Below are positions 46,406 through 55,705 of a DNA stretch of 64,000 bases, in pieces. Every line of letters begins with the position of its first letter. Positions within the stretch are counted from its first letter, which is position 1. This DNA comes from Betaproteobacteria bacterium HGW-Betaproteobacteria-1 (GTDB taxonomy: Bacteria > Pseudomonadota > Gammaproteobacteria > Burkholderiales > Methylophilaceae): NCBI GenBank assembly GCA_002842435.1, contig PHCX01000002.1, positions 1 to 64,000 on the forward strand, read 5' to 3'. A program made the translations under genes and the position numbers. The notes beneath the pieces were generated by a model. It saw only the letters and a program-made list of their open reading frames with translations. It had not been told where the DNA came from and did no database searches.

Positions 46406-48457
46406 ATGAATAAAATACTGAAAAACTTTATCTGGTTGGCAATTGCCATCATCGGGGCCGGGGCGGTCGGGGGGATTGCGCTGAACCGCGGCGAGAGCAT
46501 TAACGCCATGTGGTTCGTTACCGCCGCTCTCTGTGTTTACGCCATTGCCTATCGTTTCTATTCCACCTGGATCGCCACCAAAGTGCTGCTGGTGGACGAA
46601 ACTCGAGCGACGCCGGCTGAGCGCCTGAACAACGGCCGCGACTACGTGCCGACCAATCGCTGGATTGTCTTCGGCCACCACTTTGCCGCGATCGCCGGCC
46701 CCGGCCCGCTGATCGGGCCGACACTGGCGGCACAATTCGGGTATCTGCCGGGCACGCTGTGGATACTGATCGGGGCAGTGCTGGGCGGTGCCGTGCAGGA
46801 CATGGTGACACTGTTCCTGTCCACCCGCCGCAATGGTCGCAGCCTCGGCCAGATGGCGCGCGACGAACTGGGCCCGATTGGCGGTGTCGCCGCGCTGATC
46901 GGCACGCTGGCCATCATGATTATCCTCATCGCCGTGCTCGGGCTGGTGGTGGTCAATGCCATGAAGCACAGTCCCTGGGCGACTTCGACTGTGGCGGCCA
47001 CCATCCCGATCGCCGTCATCGTCGGCCTATACATGCGCAATATCCGCCCCGGCAACGTGCTGGAAGCCTCGCTGCTCGGCGTCGTGCTGCTGTTGCTGGC
47101 CGTGGCTGCCGGCGGCTGGATCGACCATCAGCCGGGTCTGCGCACGCTGTTCGATCATGACGGCCTGCCGCTCGCCATCGGCGTCATCGTCTACGGTTTC
47201 GCAGCGGCCATCCTGCCGGTCTGGTTACTGCTGGCGCCGCGCGACTATCTTTCTACCTTCATGAAACTGGGCACCATCATGCTGCTGGCTGTCGCCATCA
47301 TCATCATGCAGCCGGAAGTGAAGATGCCGGCATTGACCCAGTTCATCGACGGCAGCGGTCCCATCTTCGGCGGCGCGCTGTTCCCCTTTGTCTTCATCAC
47401 GGTCGCCTGCGGCGCCATTTCCGGCTTCCATGCGCTGATCTCCTCCGGTACTACGCCCAAACTGCTGGCCAACGAGCGCGATATCCGCATGATCGGCTAC
47501 GGCAGCATGTTGCTCGAATCCTTTGTCGCCATCATGGCGATGATTGCCGCTACGGTGCTCGATCCCGGTGTATTCTTTGCCATCAACAGCCCGGCCGGCG
47601 TGGTCGGCCGCGATGCGGCAACGGCGGTGGCGACCATCAATTCCTGGGGCTATGCGGTGACGGTGGAGCAGATGGAGAACCTGGCGCGGCAGATGGGCGA
47701 GAGCACGTTGTTCGCCCGGACCGGCGGCGCGCCGTCGCTGGCAGTCGGCATGGCTAGTATCTTCAGCAGCGCTTTCGGCCAGAGCATGCTGTCATTCTGG
47801 TATCACTTTGCCATCATGTTCGAGGCGGTGTTCATCCTGACTACGCTCGATGCCGGCACTCGCGTCGGCCGTTTCATGTTGCAGGATATTCTGGGCAATT
47901 TCTCCAGCAGGCTGGGCGAAACGTCCTGGTATCCGTCGGTGATTTTCAGTAGTGCGCTGGTGGTGGCCGGTTGGGGCTACTTCCTCTATATCGGTGTCAT
48001 CGACCCCAACGGCGGCGTCAACATTCTCTGGCCGCTGTTCGGCATCGCCAACCAGATGTTGGCGGCGATTGCGCTGTGTGTGGGTACTGCCATCCTGGTC
48101 AAAAGCGGTCGCCTGAAATATGCCTGGGTCACCGGTCTGCCATTGCTCTGGCTGGTGGTGGTTACCACCACGGCCGCCTGGCAGAAGATATTCAGTCCGG
48201 ACGTGCGCATCGGTTTCTATGCCGCCGCCAATGATATGGCGGCCAGGCTGGCTGCCGGTACGCTGACGCCGGAGCAGGCCAGAGTGGCGCCGCAGCTCAT
48301 CTTCAATCAGCAACTCGATGCCTGGCTCACCATGTTCTTCATTGCCGTGCTGTGGATCGTCATTCTCGACATGCTACGCGTCAGTTATCGTCATATTTCT
48401 GGCCGACCTGTGCCGCCTACGACTGAAGCTGCCTATGTGGCAACCCAGCTAGATTAA
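46406..48457 (+). CDS. cstA: Carbon starvation protein CstA (pyruvate/peptide transporter family)
   Basis: 683 residues with about 16-18 membrane helices. Family signatures GHHFAAIAGPGPLIGPTLAA (near 90) and CGAISGFHALISSGTTPKLL (near 335) are present. E. coli relatives CstA and BtsT import pyruvate or peptides. A small hairpin (GGCTGA/TCAGCC, 46369-46383) lies in the leader. Its normal small partner gene ybdD is not next to it but at 51763-51960, beyond three other genes. Ribosome site weak. Confidence 0.94.
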   Translation: MNKILKNFIWLAIAIIGAGAVGGIALNRGESINAMWFVTAALCVYAIAYRFYSTWIATKVLLVDETRATPAERLNNGRDYVPTNRWIVFGHHFAAIAGPGPLIGPTLAAQFGYLPGTLWILIGAVLGGAVQDMVTLFLSTRRNGRSLGQMARDELGPIGGVAALIGTLAIMIILIAVLGLVVVNAMKHSPWATSTVAATIPIAVIVGLYMRNIRPGNVLEASLLGVVLLLLAVAAGGWIDHQPGLRTLFDHDGLPLAIGVIVYGFAAAILPVWLLLAPRDYLSTFMKLGTIMLLAVAIIIMQPEVKMPALTQFIDGSGPIFGGALFPFVFITVACGAISGFHALISSGTTPKLLANERDIRMIGYGSMLLESFVAIMAMIAATVLDPGVFFAINSPAGVVGRDAATAVATINSWGYAVTVEQMENLARQMGESTLFARTGGAPSLAVGMASIFSSAFGQSMLSFWYHFAIMFEAVFILTTLDAGTRVGRFMLQDILGNFSSRLGETSWYPSVIFSSALVVAGWGYFLYIGVIDPNGGVNILWPLFGIANQMLAAIALCVGTAILVKSGRLKYAWVTGLPLLWLVVVTTTAAWQKIFSPDVRIGFYAAANDMAARLAAGTLTPEQARVAPQLIFNQQLDAWLTMFFIAVLWIVILDMLRVSYRHISGRPVPPTTEAAYVATQLD

Positions 48458-48504
48458 GGTGTAAGTAAACAAACATGAAACGGTCGTGATTTAAGGATAT
48501 ATAA

Positions 48505-49536
48505 ATGATGATGCGACATTATCTATGCATGGTACTTATTGCATTATCGCTAGGCGTAGGAGTTGCTATTGCCTCAGAGCAAATTAGCCTTGATCAACAA
48601 CTAATTGACGCAGCCCGCAAAGGCGATGTCAATTTGGTTAATGAATTAATTGAAGGGGGCGCGGATATCAACTTCCAAGATCGATTTGGAAAGACGCCGT
48701 TAGCTGTGGCCGCAAGCAATAGTCATATAGAGCTGGTAGCCGGAATTATAGGAAAAGCAGCTGATCTCAATTTGGGGAAAGTACCGCCTCTGGTCGCAGC
48801 TGCCAGTGTAAATAATCCCAAACAGGTCGAAATTGTCAGATTGCTTATTCTGAACGGAGCAGATATCCATCAGCCAAGACAAGATGACCTTACACCGATA
48901 CATTTGGCAGCAATGCATGGCCACATAAAAGTTGTGGAAGAATTGATATCGGCAGGAGCTGATGTCAATGCTTTGAGTTGGGAGGGTAATACCCCTTTGG
49001 ATTTGGCCAGACTTAAGAAACGGCCAGATATTGAACAACTGTTAGAGTCTTTTGGGGGAACCCCTGCAACAAGCGCTCTCAAAAGAAAATATTACACAAG
49101 CGACAAGAAGCAGTTGGGACAGTACATTCTTCTGCCTGTCGCATTATTGAGTTTTCTAATTTACTTTTTTGTATTGCGTGATAAATCTATATTTCAAAGA
49201 GGAATTCAGGGCAAGTTCAAGCTATGGATGCCTTTTTGGCTATATTTTGTGCCCATTTCCAGCGTAACTATTTATCTCGCTATAGTGCCTTTGCCAGAGT
49301 TACCTGCTGTTACAGCAGGGCTTCAAAAAATTCTTCGTACATCATTCGTGCTTGTTATGTATATGTTCTCGATGTTAAGTGGTCTTGTCGTTTTTGCCAG
49401 CACAAAAAACACTCAACAAAAAATATGGGGATATGTAGCACGAGCTTATGTTGTTATAGTTCTAAGCAGTCCCGTGATATTTGTCTTATTCATTGTGAAG
49501 GTACTACTTTTGTTTGTTCTAAAGGGCGGGTCGTAA
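48505..49536 (+). CDS. Ankyrin-repeat membrane protein
   Basis: 343 residues. A signal-like hydrophobic start (MMMRHYLCMVLIALSLGVGV) precedes four ankyrin repeats (residues about 30-190): DLVNEL/IEGGADINFQDRFGKTPLAVAA, NLGKVPPLVAAASV, IHQPRQDDLTPIHLAAMHGH, VNALSWEGNTPLDLARL. The C-terminal half has three to four membrane helices (from about 205). Function unknown; ankyrin repeats bind proteins. Its DNA is clearly richer in A+T than its neighbours and it interrupts the cstA region, suggesting acquisition by transfer. Confidence 0.8.
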   Translation: MMMRHYLCMVLIALSLGVGVAIASEQISLDQQLIDAARKGDVNLVNELIEGGADINFQDRFGKTPLAVAASNSHIELVAGIIGKAADLNLGKVPPLVAAASVNNPKQVEIVRLLILNGADIHQPRQDDLTPIHLAAMHGHIKVVEELISAGADVNALSWEGNTPLDLARLKKRPDIEQLLESFGGTPATSALKRKYYTSDKKQLGQYILLPVALLSFLIYFFVLRDKSIFQRGIQGKFKLWMPFWLYFVPISSVTIYLAIVPLPELPAVTAGLQKILRTSFVLVMYMFSMLSGLVVFASTKNTQQKIWGYVARAYVVIVLSSPVIFVLFIVKVLLLFVLKGGS

Positions 49537-49625
49537 GTCTCTGATAGATTTTGGAATAAATTTCAAAAATCTAAACGAGATTCAATGTGCTGTATGGTCA
49601 GTGATTAGGAAAATTATATAAAAAT

Positions 49626-50678
49626 ATGGATGATAAAAAGCCATTCTCTTTCACCGGCACTGGCAGCGAGTATTTCAAGATATGGATCGTCAACCTCATG
49701 TTGACCATCGTCACCTTCGGCATCTACTCGGCCTGGGCCAAAGTCCGGCGTTTGCAGTACTTTTATCGCAATACCTGGCTCAACGAGGCCAATTTCGATT
49801 ACCACGGCGACCCGACCGCCATCCTCAAGGGGCGAGTGCTGGCCGTGATTCTGTTCAGCATGTACAACGTCAGCAGTGGACTGTCGCTAATCTGGGGGCT
49901 GGTATTGCTGATACCGCTGATGTTGGTGATGCCGGTGCTGCTCTACAAATCCCTGCGTTTCCGTGCGATCAACAGCAGCTACAGCGGTTTGCGTTTCGGT
50001 TTCTCCGCCAAATTGTCAGAGAGCTACAAGACCTTTCTGTTGTGGCCGGTACTGGCATTTCTTACGCTGTTCGCGTTGGCGCCATCTGCGCACCACCGGC
50101 TCAGAAGATTCCAGCATGGACATGCCCGATTTGGCACTAGCCACTTCCAGTTCTTTGCCAGCATAGGCAGCTTCTATGCACTTTATGGCAAGACCCTGTT
50201 GCTGATGCTCGGCTTGCTCACAGTGTTGGCGCTCGCATTTGGCGGAGGTTTCGCCACGATCAGTGAATTGATGAACCAGGGGGCTGATCCTGACGAAGCA
50301 AAAGCGGCCATGGCCGGGATTTTCATGCTGGCGACTTTTCTGGTGTTTGTGCTGGGCTCCTTGCTGATAGGGCCTTATTTTGCTTCGCGCTTGCAGAATC
50401 TGGTCTGGGGCCATACAGAACTTGCCGGCCATCGCTTCGGCAGCAATCTGGGCGCGCGTGGTCTGCTGTGGGTACGGCTGACCAATCTGCTTGGCATCCT
50501 GCTGACTTTCGGCCTGTTCAAGCCCTTTGCCGACGTACGCCTGGCCCGTTACCGGCTGGAGCACATGTGGCTGGAACCGCAGGGTGCATTGGATGAATTC
50601 GTCCGCGATGCCGAACAGGAAGCGGCAGCATTCGGCGAAGAAGCCGCGGAGATATTCGATGTCGATATCGGACTTTAA
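49626..50678 (+). CDS. DUF898 (YjgN-like) membrane protein
   Basis: 350 residues. Family hallmarks: PFSFTGTGSEYFKIWIVN at the start, FGIYSAWAKVRRLQYFYRNT, the middle HHRLRRFQHGHARFGTSHF and the C-terminal SNLGARGLLWVRLTNLLGILLTFGL with about seven helices. Nothing is known of the biochemical role. It lies eight bases from an M48 peptidase gene, a pairing seen in many proteobacteria, and ends in an acidic tail. The start follows an AT-rich leader with AGGAAAATTA. Confidence 0.87.
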   Translation: MDDKKPFSFTGTGSEYFKIWIVNLMLTIVTFGIYSAWAKVRRLQYFYRNTWLNEANFDYHGDPTAILKGRVLAVILFSMYNVSSGLSLIWGLVLLIPLMLVMPVLLYKSLRFRAINSSYSGLRFGFSAKLSESYKTFLLWPVLAFLTLFALAPSAHHRLRRFQHGHARFGTSHFQFFASIGSFYALYGKTLLLMLGLLTVLALAFGGGFATISELMNQGADPDEAKAAMAGIFMLATFLVFVLGSLLIGPYFASRLQNLVWGHTELAGHRFGSNLGARGLLWVRLTNLLGILLTFGLFKPFADVRLARYRLEHMWLEPQGALDEFVRDAEQEAAAFGEEAAEIFDVDIGL

Positions 50679-50686
50679 GCGAGACT

Positions 50687-51766
50687 ATGTTGCAGGCTAG
50701 CTATTTTGACGGTCAGACCAGCCGCCGCCATGCGGTTACGCTGGGGCTGCAGTATGGCGAGTGGCTGCTGAGCGGCGAACAGCTGCAGCGTCGCGTCCCG
50801 GTGGCTGAGGCCAGCCTGTCCGAAAAGATCGGTAAAGCGCCGCGTCAGCTGCATTTTGATGATGGCGCCTATTGTCTGATTGCAGACCACGCTGCACTTG
50901 AATCGATGTTGCAGGCGGCGGGCATGCAGCCGCACTCGACGGTTTCCCGGTTAGAGGGCAAATGGCGTTATGCGCTGGCTTCCTTTGTGCTGATTGCGGT
51001 GTTTTTCGCGGCAGCCTATCAGTGGGGACTGCCCTGGGCTGCCAATGTGGTCGCGCAACGTCTTCCCGCCAGCTTGCCGGCACTGATGGATGAGCAGACC
51101 ATGGCCATGCTCGATCAGTATGTGTTGGAACCGAGCGAGTTGCCGCCAGCGCGGCAACAGGAGATTACGCAGGCCCTGTCGGGCTTGCAACCGGCGCAGG
51201 GCGGTGCCATGCCTGAATTCCGTCTGGTGTTTCGCAAAAGTGAAGCCATCGGCCCGAATGCCTTTGCCATGCCTGGCGGCACCATATTGTTGACCGATGA
51301 GCTGGTGCATCTGGCGGATAACTCGCAACAGGGCAGCGCTCAGGCTCGAGCGCAGATTCTGGGGGTGCTGGCGCATGAGATCGGCCATGTCGAACACCGG
51401 CATGCCTTGCGTCAGTTTGTACAGGGTACGATAGTCGCTGCGGTTGTCACCTGGTATCTGGGCGATGTCAGCAGCCTGCTGGCGGCCGCACCGGCAGCCT
51501 TGCTCAATACACGCTATACGCGTAATTTCGAGCGGGAAGCGGATGCCTATGCCGCTGCCACCATGCTGAAAAACGGGCTATCGCCGGCGGCGCTGGCCGA
51601 TATGCTGAGCAACATGGAGCAGCACTACCGGCAACAGGAGGATGTGGCAGATGAGGAATCGGAAACAGCTGAAACGCAATGGCTGGATTATTTCTCCACA
51701 CACCCCAATACGCAGGAACGCATCGCACGGCTACGCGGTCAATCCGGCAAGGAGGCCCGGCCATGA
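50687..51766 (+). CDS. M48-family zinc metallopeptidase, membrane-bound
   Basis: 359 residues. Zinc motif HEIGH at residues 230-234 with a third ligand in the later FEREADAYAA; a membrane helix at about 100-120 (WRYALASFVLIAVFFAAAYQ) follows an N-terminal domain of about 95 residues. The peptidase would face the periplasm. The HtpX/BepA relatives degrade or fold membrane proteins. Its stop overlaps the ybdD start (ATGA), so it is cotranscribed with DUF898 and ybdD. Confidence 0.9.
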   Translation: MLQASYFDGQTSRRHAVTLGLQYGEWLLSGEQLQRRVPVAEASLSEKIGKAPRQLHFDDGAYCLIADHAALESMLQAAGMQPHSTVSRLEGKWRYALASFVLIAVFFAAAYQWGLPWAANVVAQRLPASLPALMDEQTMAMLDQYVLEPSELPPARQQEITQALSGLQPAQGGAMPEFRLVFRKSEAIGPNAFAMPGGTILLTDELVHLADNSQQGSAQARAQILGVLAHEIGHVEHRHALRQFVQGTIVAAVVTWYLGDVSSLLAAAPAALLNTRYTRNFEREADAYAAATMLKNGLSPAALADMLSNMEQHYRQQEDVADEESETAETQWLDYFSTHPNTQERIARLRGQSGKEARP

Positions 51767-51960
51767 AGCTCATGCACTGGTGGCATGTCTGCCGGGATTT
51801 TGTCCGGCGCTTGTCCGGCGATGACGCCTACGAGCGCTACCTTGAACATTACGAGGCAATGCACGCTACTACGCTCAACCCACCGCCCAAGCTCAGCCGC
51901 AAGGAGTTCTTCAGCTATTGGCAGGAGAAGAAATGGGATGGCGTCAATCGCTGCTGCTGA
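51763..51960 (+). CDS. ybdD: YbdD/YjiX-family small protein (CstA partner)
   Basis: 65 residues from ATG 51763, with GGAGG 12 bases upstream. Family features are the middle EHYEAMHATTLNPPPKLSRK, the FF dyad and the CC end (VNRCC). In E. coli ybdD sits directly after cstA. Here it is 3.3 kb away and coupled to the M48 gene by an ATGA overlap. The role of these proteins in CstA transport is not defined. Confidence 0.85.
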   Translation: MKLMHWWHVCRDFVRRLSGDDAYERYLEHYEAMHATTLNPPPKLSRKEFFSYWQEKKWDGVNRCC

Positions 51961-51984
51961 TTGACGGCCACATTCTCTCCGCGC

Positions 51985-52782
51985 CTAATTTCTTTGCGCT
52001 TCATTTCCCTGTGATAGCGCCCGCCGCATCATCCAGATGCCCACCACAATCATCGGCAAGCTGAGCCACTGACCCATGCTCAGGTTCAGCGCCAGCAGAC
52101 CGAGGAAGCTGTCCGGCTCACGCGTGAATTCAACCAGGAACCTGAATGTGCCGTAGCCGATGAGGAACAGGCCGGAAACCGCACCGACTGGCCTTGGCTT
52201 GCTCGAATACCACCAGAGCAGGGTAAACAGCACAATGCCTTCCAGTGCGAACTGATAGAGCTGCGAAGGGTGGCGCGCCAGATTGTCGATCTGCGGAAAC
52301 ACCATGCCCCAAGGTGCATCCGTGGTGCGGCCCCACAGCTCGCCGTTGATGAAATTGCCGAGGCGGCCGGCACCCAAGCCTAGCGGCACCAGCGGCGCGA
52401 CGAAATCCATGATCGCCAGCCAGCGTTTGCCGGTGTTTTTCGCATAGAACAGCATGGCGACCAGCACGCCGAGGAACCCGCCGTGGAAGGACATGCCGCC
52501 CTGCCAGACGTAGGCGATTTCCAGCGGATGGCTGAGGTAATAGCCGGGCTGGTAGAACAGCACATAACCCAGGCGGCCACCGATGATCACACCCAGCGCA
52601 CCGTAGAAAAGGATGTCATCCATTTCCGAGGATTTCCAGCCGGCTTCCGGTTGCTGTTTTGCCCGGTATTTGCCGAGCAGGAGCACGCTGAGAAAGGCGA
52701 TCAGGTACATCAGGCCGTACCAGTGGATGGAGATCGGGCCGAGTTGCAGGGCGACCGGGTCGAATTGCGGATGTGTCAGCAT
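51985..52782 (-). CDS. lgt: Prolipoprotein diacylglyceryl transferase
   Basis: 265 residues, about seven membrane helices. The Lgt signature with the key residues is [17 protein letters not shown] near 137, and H in the [12 protein letters not shown] segment is conserved. It attaches diacylglycerol from phosphatidylglycerol to the lipobox Cys. Divergent from ilvD, with an AT-rich 100-base promoter region between. Confidence 0.96.
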   Translation of the reverse strand: MLTHPQFDPVALQLGPISIHWYGLMYLIAFLSVLLLGKYRAKQQPEAGWKSSEMDDILFYGALGVIIGGRLGYVLFYQPGYYLSHPLEIAYVWQGGMSFHGGFLGVLVAMLFYAKNTGKRWLAIMDFVAPLVPLGLGAGRLGNFINGELWGRTTDAPWGMVFPQIDNLARHPSQLYQFALEGIVLFTLLWWYSSKPRPVGAVSGLFLIGYGTFRFLVEFTREPDSFLGLLALNLSMGQWLSLPMIVVGIWMMRRALSQGNEAQRN

Positions 52783-52882
52783 GAAAAGATGGTCTCGAAT
52801 TGAATGGACAGGAATAGGATATCCAGTAAATAGGATAAAATAACGAAATTATAGAGTTATTTGAAAAAGTTTGAGGTTTCCC

Positions 52883-54733
52883 ATGCCAGTTTATCGTTCC
52901 CGCACCACCACCCACGGCCGTAACATGGCCGGCGCACGCGCCTTGTGGCGTGCCACCGGCATGAAGGACGACGATTTCAGCAAGCCGATCATCGCCATCG
53001 CCAACTCGTTTACCCAGTTCGTGCCCGGCCATGTGCACCTGAAGGATCTGGGTCAGCTGGTCGCCCGTGAGATCGAAAAAGCCGGCGGCGTCGCCAAGGA
53101 ATTCAACACCATTGCGGTGGACGACGGCATCGCCATGGGTCATGGCGGTATGCTTTACAGCCTGCCTAGCCGCGATCTGATTGCAGATAGCGTCGAGTAC
53201 ATGGTCAATGCGCATTGCGCCGACGCACTGGTTTGCATCTCCAACTGCGACAAGATCACGCCGGGCATGCTGATGGCGGCCCTGCGCCTGAATATCCCGG
53301 TGATCTTTGTTTCCGGCGGCCCGATGGAAGCCGGCAAGGTCAACTGGAATGGTGAAGTACGCAAGCTGGATCTGGTCGATGCCATGGTGGAAGCGGCCGA
53401 CAGCCATGTCAGCGATGCCGATGTGGCAGAGATCGAACGTTCGGCCTGTCCGACCTGCGGCTCCTGCTCCGGCATGTTTACCGCCAATTCCATGAACTGC
53501 TTGACCGAAGCGCTGGGACTGAGCTTGCCTGGCAACGGCTCCACGCTGGCGACGCATGCGACACGCAAGCAGCTGTTCCTGCAGGCCGGCCGTACCATCG
53601 TTGAACTGGCCAAACGTTATTACGAGCAGGATGATGAAAGCGTGCTGCCGCGCAACATCGCCACCTTTTCTGCCTTCCAGAATGCCATGAGCCTGGATGT
53701 GGCGATGGGCGGCTCCACCAATACCGTGCTGCATCTGCTGGCAGCTGCACACGAGGCCGGTGTCGATTTTACGATGAGCGACATCGATGCCATTTCGCGC
53801 CGCGTGCCTTGCCTGTCCAAGGTTGCGCCGGCGACGCAGAAATATCATATGGAAGACGTACACCGCGCCGGTGGCGTCATGGGTATCTTGGCCGAGCTTA
53901 ATCGTGCCGGTCTGATCCATCAGGAATGCTCTACCGTGCATAGTCCGACCATGGGCGATGCGCTCAAACGCTGGGACATCATGACGACCAGCGATGAAGA
54001 AGCGCTCAAGCTCTATCGCGCAGCACCCGGCGGCATTACGACCACGATTGCTTTCAGTCAGTCCATGCTGTGGCCTGATCTGGATACCGACCGCGCTGAA
54101 GGTTGCATCCGTGACAAGGCGCATGCCTATTCGCAGGATGGCGGCCTCGCCGTGCTGCACGGCAATATCGCGCTCGATGGCTGTATCGTCAAGACCGCCG
54201 GGGTGGATGACAGCATCCTCAAGTTCACCGGCCATGCCCGTATCTTTGAATCGCAAGATGCTGCAGTTGAGGCGATTCTTGCCGATAAGGTAATTGCAGG
54301 CGATGTTGTTGTGATTCGTTATGAAGGTCCGCGTGGCGGTCCAGGCATGCAGGAGATGCTCTATCCAACCAGTTACCTGAAATCCAAGGGACTTGGCAAG
54401 CAATGTGCTTTGTTAACGGATGGCAGATTCTCCGGCGGAACCTCGGGCTTGAGCATCGGCCACGCTTCGCCTGAAGCTGCTGAAGGCGGTGCCATTGGTC
54501 TGGTGGAAGAAGGCGACACGATCGAGATTGATATCCCCGAACGTCGCATTCATCTTGCCGTTTCGGTGGAAGAACTGGAACGCCGCCGTCAGGCCATGGA
54601 GGCCAAGGGCTCAAAGGCCTGGAAGCCAGTCAACCGTCAGCGCGTGGTTTCACCTGCGCTGCGGGCCTATGCGGCAATGAGTACCTCAGCGGCGCGTGGC
54701 GCTGTGCGGGATGTTTCACAAATAGAAAAATAA
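52883..54733 (+). CDS. ilvD: Dihydroxy-acid dehydratase
   Basis: 616 residues from ATG 52883, exactly the E. coli length; a TTG at 52871 also opens the frame. Cluster-ligand motifs [12 protein letters not shown] (near 119) and [19 protein letters not shown] (near 190) and the C-terminal [19 protein letters not shown] (near 510) are intact. It is the iron-sulfur dehydratase of branched-chain amino-acid synthesis. GAGG lies eight bases before the start. Confidence 0.97.
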   Translation: MPVYRSRTTTHGRNMAGARALWRATGMKDDDFSKPIIAIANSFTQFVPGHVHLKDLGQLVAREIEKAGGVAKEFNTIAVDDGIAMGHGGMLYSLPSRDLIADSVEYMVNAHCADALVCISNCDKITPGMLMAALRLNIPVIFVSGGPMEAGKVNWNGEVRKLDLVDAMVEAADSHVSDADVAEIERSACPTCGSCSGMFTANSMNCLTEALGLSLPGNGSTLATHATRKQLFLQAGRTIVELAKRYYEQDDESVLPRNIATFSAFQNAMSLDVAMGGSTNTVLHLLAAAHEAGVDFTMSDIDAISRRVPCLSKVAPATQKYHMEDVHRAGGVMGILAELNRAGLIHQECSTVHSPTMGDALKRWDIMTTSDEEALKLYRAAPGGITTTIAFSQSMLWPDLDTDRAEGCIRDKAHAYSQDGGLAVLHGNIALDGCIVKTAGVDDSILKFTGHARIFESQDAAVEAILADKVIAGDVVVIRYEGPRGGPGMQEMLYPTSYLKSKGLGKQCALLTDGRFSGGTSGLSIGHASPEAAEGGAIGLVEEGDTIEIDIPERRIHLAVSVEELERRRQAMEAKGSKAWKPVNRQRVVSPALRAYAAMSTSAARGAVRDVSQIEK

Positions 54734-54787
54734 CAAGAATATCTTGAATATCAATACTAAGTATTTGGTCAGGGAACTGGGGACACT

Positions 54788-55705
54788 ATGAGCTCGCTTC
54801 ATCTAGTCGAAAAAGATATCCAGCTGGATCCGCATGTCAGCTTATATCTGGATGCGAATGGACTTAAATTTCTGGATATCGACAATGATCTCGCCACCGC
54901 GAGAATCGCTATGCAGGGTGCACATGTCATGTCCTGGCAACCCAGGCATGAAGCTGAGCCTGTATTCTGGCTCTCGGATCATGCCCGCTATGTTCATGGC
55001 CGCTCAATACGTGGCGGTGTGCCGATTTGCTGGCCCTGGTTTGGCGCGCACCCAACCGATAGCACACTCTGCCCGCATGGCTTTGCACGGGTCATGCCCT
55101 GGGACCTGATTGAATCCAGCACCCTGGAAAATGGCGCCACCCGGCTGGTGCTGCAAATCATCAATACCCCGGTTGCGCAGAAGCAGTTGTCCTACCCGTA
55201 CACACTGACCCTGACCATTGATGTCGGAGACACGCTGAAAATGGCATTGTCGACGACCAATCGTGGCAACCAGCCATTCATGATCGGCGAAGCCCTGCAT
55301 ACCTATTTCAATGTGAGCGATGTTGAGCAGATCGCATTGAGCGGTCTGGACGGCGTCGAGTATTCGGACAAGGTGCTGAATTACGATCGTTATACCCAGC
55401 AGGGCATGGTCAGGTTCAATGGTGAATTCGATCGTGTTTACGTCAACACCCGGGACGTTTGCGTGATTGAGGATCCGGGATTCAACCGCATCATCCGCAT
55501 TGCCAAATCAGGCAGCAATTCCACTGTGATCTGGACACCATGGGAAGAGAAAGCCCACCAGCTGGGTGACATGGGCAATGATGACAGCTGGCGCCGCATG
55601 ATCTGTATCGAGTCGGCCAATGCGCTGGAAAACATGGTCATGATCCCGCCGAACCAGACGCATACCCTGGAAATTGAATACGAGACGCAACCTCTGGAAC
55701 GCTAA
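54788..55705 (+). CDS. yeaD: D-hexose-6-phosphate mutarotase (YeaD type)
   Basis: 305 residues of the aldose-1-epimerase superfamily: AYPVCRF-like region reads [15 protein letters not shown] near 78, [11 protein letters not shown] near 97 and [11 protein letters not shown] near 168 with the catalytic His/Glu arrangement. It interconverts anomers of glucose-6-phosphate and related sugars. The stop codon shares a base with the next gene (TAATG). GGGAACTGGGGACACT precedes the start. Confidence 0.92.
   Translation: MSSLHLVEKDIQLDPHVSLYLDANGLKFLDIDNDLATARIAMQGAHVMSWQPRHEAEPVFWLSDHARYVHGRSIRGGVPICWPWFGAHPTDSTLCPHGFARVMPWDLIESSTLENGATRLVLQIINTPVAQKQLSYPYTLTLTIDVGDTLKMALSTTNRGNQPFMIGEALHTYFNVSDVEQIALSGLDGVEYSDKVLNYDRYTQQGMVRFNGEFDRVYVNTRDVCVIEDPGFNRIIRIAKSGSNSTVIWTPWEEKAHQLGDMGNDDSWRRMICIESANALENMVMIPPNQTHTLEIEYETQPLER

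Noticed and set aside
52616..54403. 595-residue open frame antisense to ilvD and lgt
   Set aside because: It lies opposite two strongly conserved genes; no ribosome site or protein family; GC-rich third positions open the antisense frame.
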